From assembly GCA_002723275.1 (NCBI GenBank), contig PBNZ01000021.1, positions 281,579 through 329,034 of the forward strand: a DNA stretch of 47,456 nucleotides. The letters are read 5' to 3'. The position numbers and the translations under genes were made by a program. Below the pieces are notes generated by a model. It worked only from the letters and a program-made list of their open reading frames with translations, did not search any database and had not been told where the DNA came from. The stretch comes from Planctomycetaceae bacterium. Lineage in GTDB: Bacteria > Planctomycetota > Planctomycetia > Pirellulales > Pirellulaceae. Positions 45,874 to 47,456 of this stretch are shown piece after piece (positions within the stretch are counted from its first letter, which is position 1; every line of letters starts with the position of its first letter).

Positions 45874-46377
45874 TCAGGAATCTGCTTGTCCGGCGAGAAA
45901 TTTTTGCAATCGTGACAGGACCATACTGGAGGCTTCGCGTTGGCGTTCGACTCGTTCATGACTTTTAAGCTTTTGGCGAGTCGACTCGACGACGAACCTT
46001 CCATCCGCCTGCTGCATGGCAACCGCGATAAAGACAACACCGTCCAGATCGTCGGGAGCAGCCGGGCCGAGATGTCCGGTAATGGCGGCTGCCAATTGAG
46101 CTGCTGGAGCTCGCTCTAAAACAGCTTCGGCCATCCTTCGAGTCACGGCGTCGCTTTCTGCAGAATGCTCGACCAACAGTTCATGCTCCACGCCCAACCA
46201 ATTCTCTTTAATCTCGGGCCGATAAGTCACCATGGAACCACAGAGATAGTCGGAGATTCCTGGAACGGCGGCGAGAGTTGCGGAGACCATGCCCGCGGTA
46301 CAGCTTTCCGCAAAAACAACTCGAACTTCTCGATCCCGCAGCATGTCAAACAGACGGGTCGCTTGAACATCCATCAT
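45874..46377 (-). CDS. pncC: CinA family protein, nicotinamide-nucleotide amidase type
   Basis: From ATG 46377 (GGGAGAG site 5 nt upstream; ATG 46392 is alternative) the protein has 167 residues, the size of stand-alone CinA C-terminal domain (PncC) proteins. The core FAESCTAGMVSATLAAVPGI holds the conserved Ser-Cys-Thr motif, with SMVTYRPEIKENWLGV following, where Tyr and Lys positions match PncC. The LAAAITGHLGPAAPDDLDG segment is also a family hallmark. PncC deamidates nicotinamide mononucleotide in NAD recycling and the cytoplasmic location fits. Bases 46378-46587 upstream carry no gene. Confidence 0.9.
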   Translation of the reverse strand: MMDVQATRLFDMLRDREVRVVFAESCTAGMVSATLAAVPGISDYLCGSMVTYRPEIKENWLGVEHELLVEHSAESDAVTRRMAEAVLERAPAAQLAAAITGHLGPAAPDDLDGVVFIAVAMQQADGRFVVESTRQKLKSHERVERQREASSMVLSRLQKFLAGQADS

Positions 46378-46587
46378 TTTTCTCTCCCGCATCGAGGAGT
46401 CTTCCGACCTGCCCGCTTGTCGGTCGGCACCCCGTTCGTTAGCCTAAGTCATACCAGCTTCACGGTGGATTATCCTCAGGAAATCACCCGAGGGAAAACC
46501 CGGAAACCGACGGCTGAGTCGAATTGCATCCTTTTTCATCGCCGGCACTCAAATTGACCTCCGCCGGCACAACCCCCTGATATCACG

Positions 46588-47456
46588 ATGAGCGACCCTT
46601 ATTTTCAACAGCTGTTTGCGGATCGAATCGGTGGCGCCCAATATGGGAAAGGCACCGACATTTATAAATTCGAAAAGATCAAACGAGCCAAGCGTCAAGC
46701 CTTGGACGACTATCCCGACCGAACGATCATCGACTTCGGGATCGGAGAAAATGACGCAATGGCGCCCGCCGCAGTCCGTGAACAGATGGGTCACGAGCTT
46801 AACCAACCTGAGAACCGAGGTTATGCCGACAACGGGGTCTCCGAATTCAAGGAAGCGGCAGCCGATTTCATGAAGCGGAATTTCGAGGTTGAGCTGGATC
46901 CCGCCACTGAGGTGAATCATTGCATCGGTTCGAAGACAGCTCTGTCGATGCTTCCGGGCGCCTTCATCAATCCGGGCGACATCACCTTAATGACGGTTCC
47001 CGGTTACCCGGTTGCTGGCACGCATACAGCTTACTACGGAGGCTCTGTCTACAAACTGCCCTTATTAGCCGAAAACGACTTCTTACCGGATCTTGACTCC
47101 ATCCCATCCGACATCGCCAGTCAAGCTAAATTACTGGTGATGAACTATCCCAACAGTCCTACAGGCAAGACAGCCACGCGAGACTTTTTTCAACGTGTTG
47201 TCGAATTCGCCCAGAAGAACCAGGTAGTTGTCATTCAAGACGCGGCCCACATCATGCTGACGTTTGATGGTGCTCCGTTGAGTTTTCTATCGGTACCTGG
47301 GGCGAAGGATGTCGGCGTCGAGGTCCATTCGTTGTCGAAGGGGTTTGACATGATTGGTTGGCGTATCGGCTGGGTCTGCGGCCACGCTCGACTCGTCAGC
47401 GCGTTCTCCGATGTCAAGGACAACTGCGATTCTGGCCAATTCATCGCGATCCAGAA
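46588..47456 (+). CDS. dapL: LL-diaminopimelate aminotransferase (3' end outside window)
   Basis: From ATG 46588 the frame runs to the window edge, 289 codons. MSDPYFQQLFADRIGGAQYG and GTDIYKFEKIKRAKR at the N-terminus are the DapL signature, distinct from other aminotransferases. Further matches are NYPNSPTGKTATRDFFQRVV, VVIQDAAH (the aspartate that contacts the PLP ring nitrogen) and the PLP-lysine segment SLSKGFDMIGWRIGWVCGHA. DapL converts tetrahydrodipicolinate directly to LL-diaminopimelate, bypassing the succinylase/acetylase routes; it is the usual route in planctomycetes and chlamydiae, both of the PVC group. It is divergent from pncC. No promoter was resolved with confidence. Confidence 0.95.
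   Translation, partial: MSDPYFQQLFADRIGGAQYGKGTDIYKFEKIKRAKRQALDDYPDRTIIDFGIGENDAMAPAAVREQMGHELNQPENRGYADNGVSEFKEAAADFMKRNFEVELDPATEVNHCIGSKTALSMLPGAFINPGDITLMTVPGYPVAGTHTAYYGGSVYKLPLLAENDFLPDLDSIPSDIASQAKLLVMNYPNSPTGKTATRDFFQRVVEFAQKNQVVVIQDAAHIMLTFDGAPLSFLSVPGAKDVGVEVHSLSKGFDMIGWRIGWVCGHARLVSAFSDVKDNCDSGQFIAIQ

Overview
The window looks like chromosomal DNA of a planctomycete, most likely of the Pirellulales/Pirellulaceae. The evidence is a set of hallmark families: a DUF1501/PSD1 cytochrome pair, a BBP7-type outer-membrane barrel, a CotH/lamin-tail/dockerin surface protein carrying the planctomycete LExRxLLA-type N-terminal signal, a formylglycine sulfatase, a PQQ-propeller lipoprotein, a cyclophilin with a lineage-specific N-terminal extension, and a tiny cysteine-rich zinc-ribbon protein. 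No tRNA, rRNA, CRISPR array, insertion sequence or prophage was seen. The window begins inside the DUF1501 gene and ends inside dapL.

Layout. 1-5.6 kb: a minus-strand run of universal stress protein, 7-TM membrane protein, SDR oxidoreductase, PSD1 cytochrome and DUF1501. 5.8-8 kb: small genes (BON, CIA30, a short hypothetical, a degenerate Nudix protein). 8-11.5 kb: an RstA/RstB-like two-component system apparently co-transcribed with a sialidase-like gene. 11.8-19 kb: exported proteins (CotH/dockerin, sulfatase, PQQ lipoprotein) and the 48-residue zinc-ribbon protein. 19.2-28.8 kb: a peroxiredoxin and a thioredoxin-fold protein, each interrupted by a single in-frame TGA exactly at the catalytic cysteine; between them lie DUF167, BBP7, a large hypothetical, a lactonase and an XdhC-like gene broken by an in-frame TAG. 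29-37 kb: a LuxR-type regulator with a degenerate receiver, then gltD, gltB and a LysR regulator that probably controls them. 37-47.4 kb: housekeeping genes (cyclophilin, rsmD, clpB, dnaK, pheA, pncC, dapL).

Main result. The TGA-interrupted peroxiredoxin (Sec56, resolving Cys175) and thioredoxin-like protein (Sec-x-x-Cys, residues 70-73) are best read as two selenoproteins. In both, a stem-loop with G at position 1 or 2 of its apical loop lies 11 or 17 nt after the TGA, matching the known geometry of the bacterial SECIS element. Several genes in the window (SDR, sialidase, XdhC, LuxR, pheA) end with TGA in the ordinary way, so general TGA reassignment does not explain this. A standard gene caller would split or truncate both genes. 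The organism should therefore encode SelA, SelB, SelC (tRNA-Sec) and SelD elsewhere.

Other points of interest are near-consensus RstA-box-like sites upstream of the two-component operon, three adjacent hairpins immediately upstream of clpB, a 40-bp-spaced pair of dyad repeats between dnaK and pheA, a Nudix box that has lost its catalytic Glu pair, and a receiver domain with Asp replaced by Glu.
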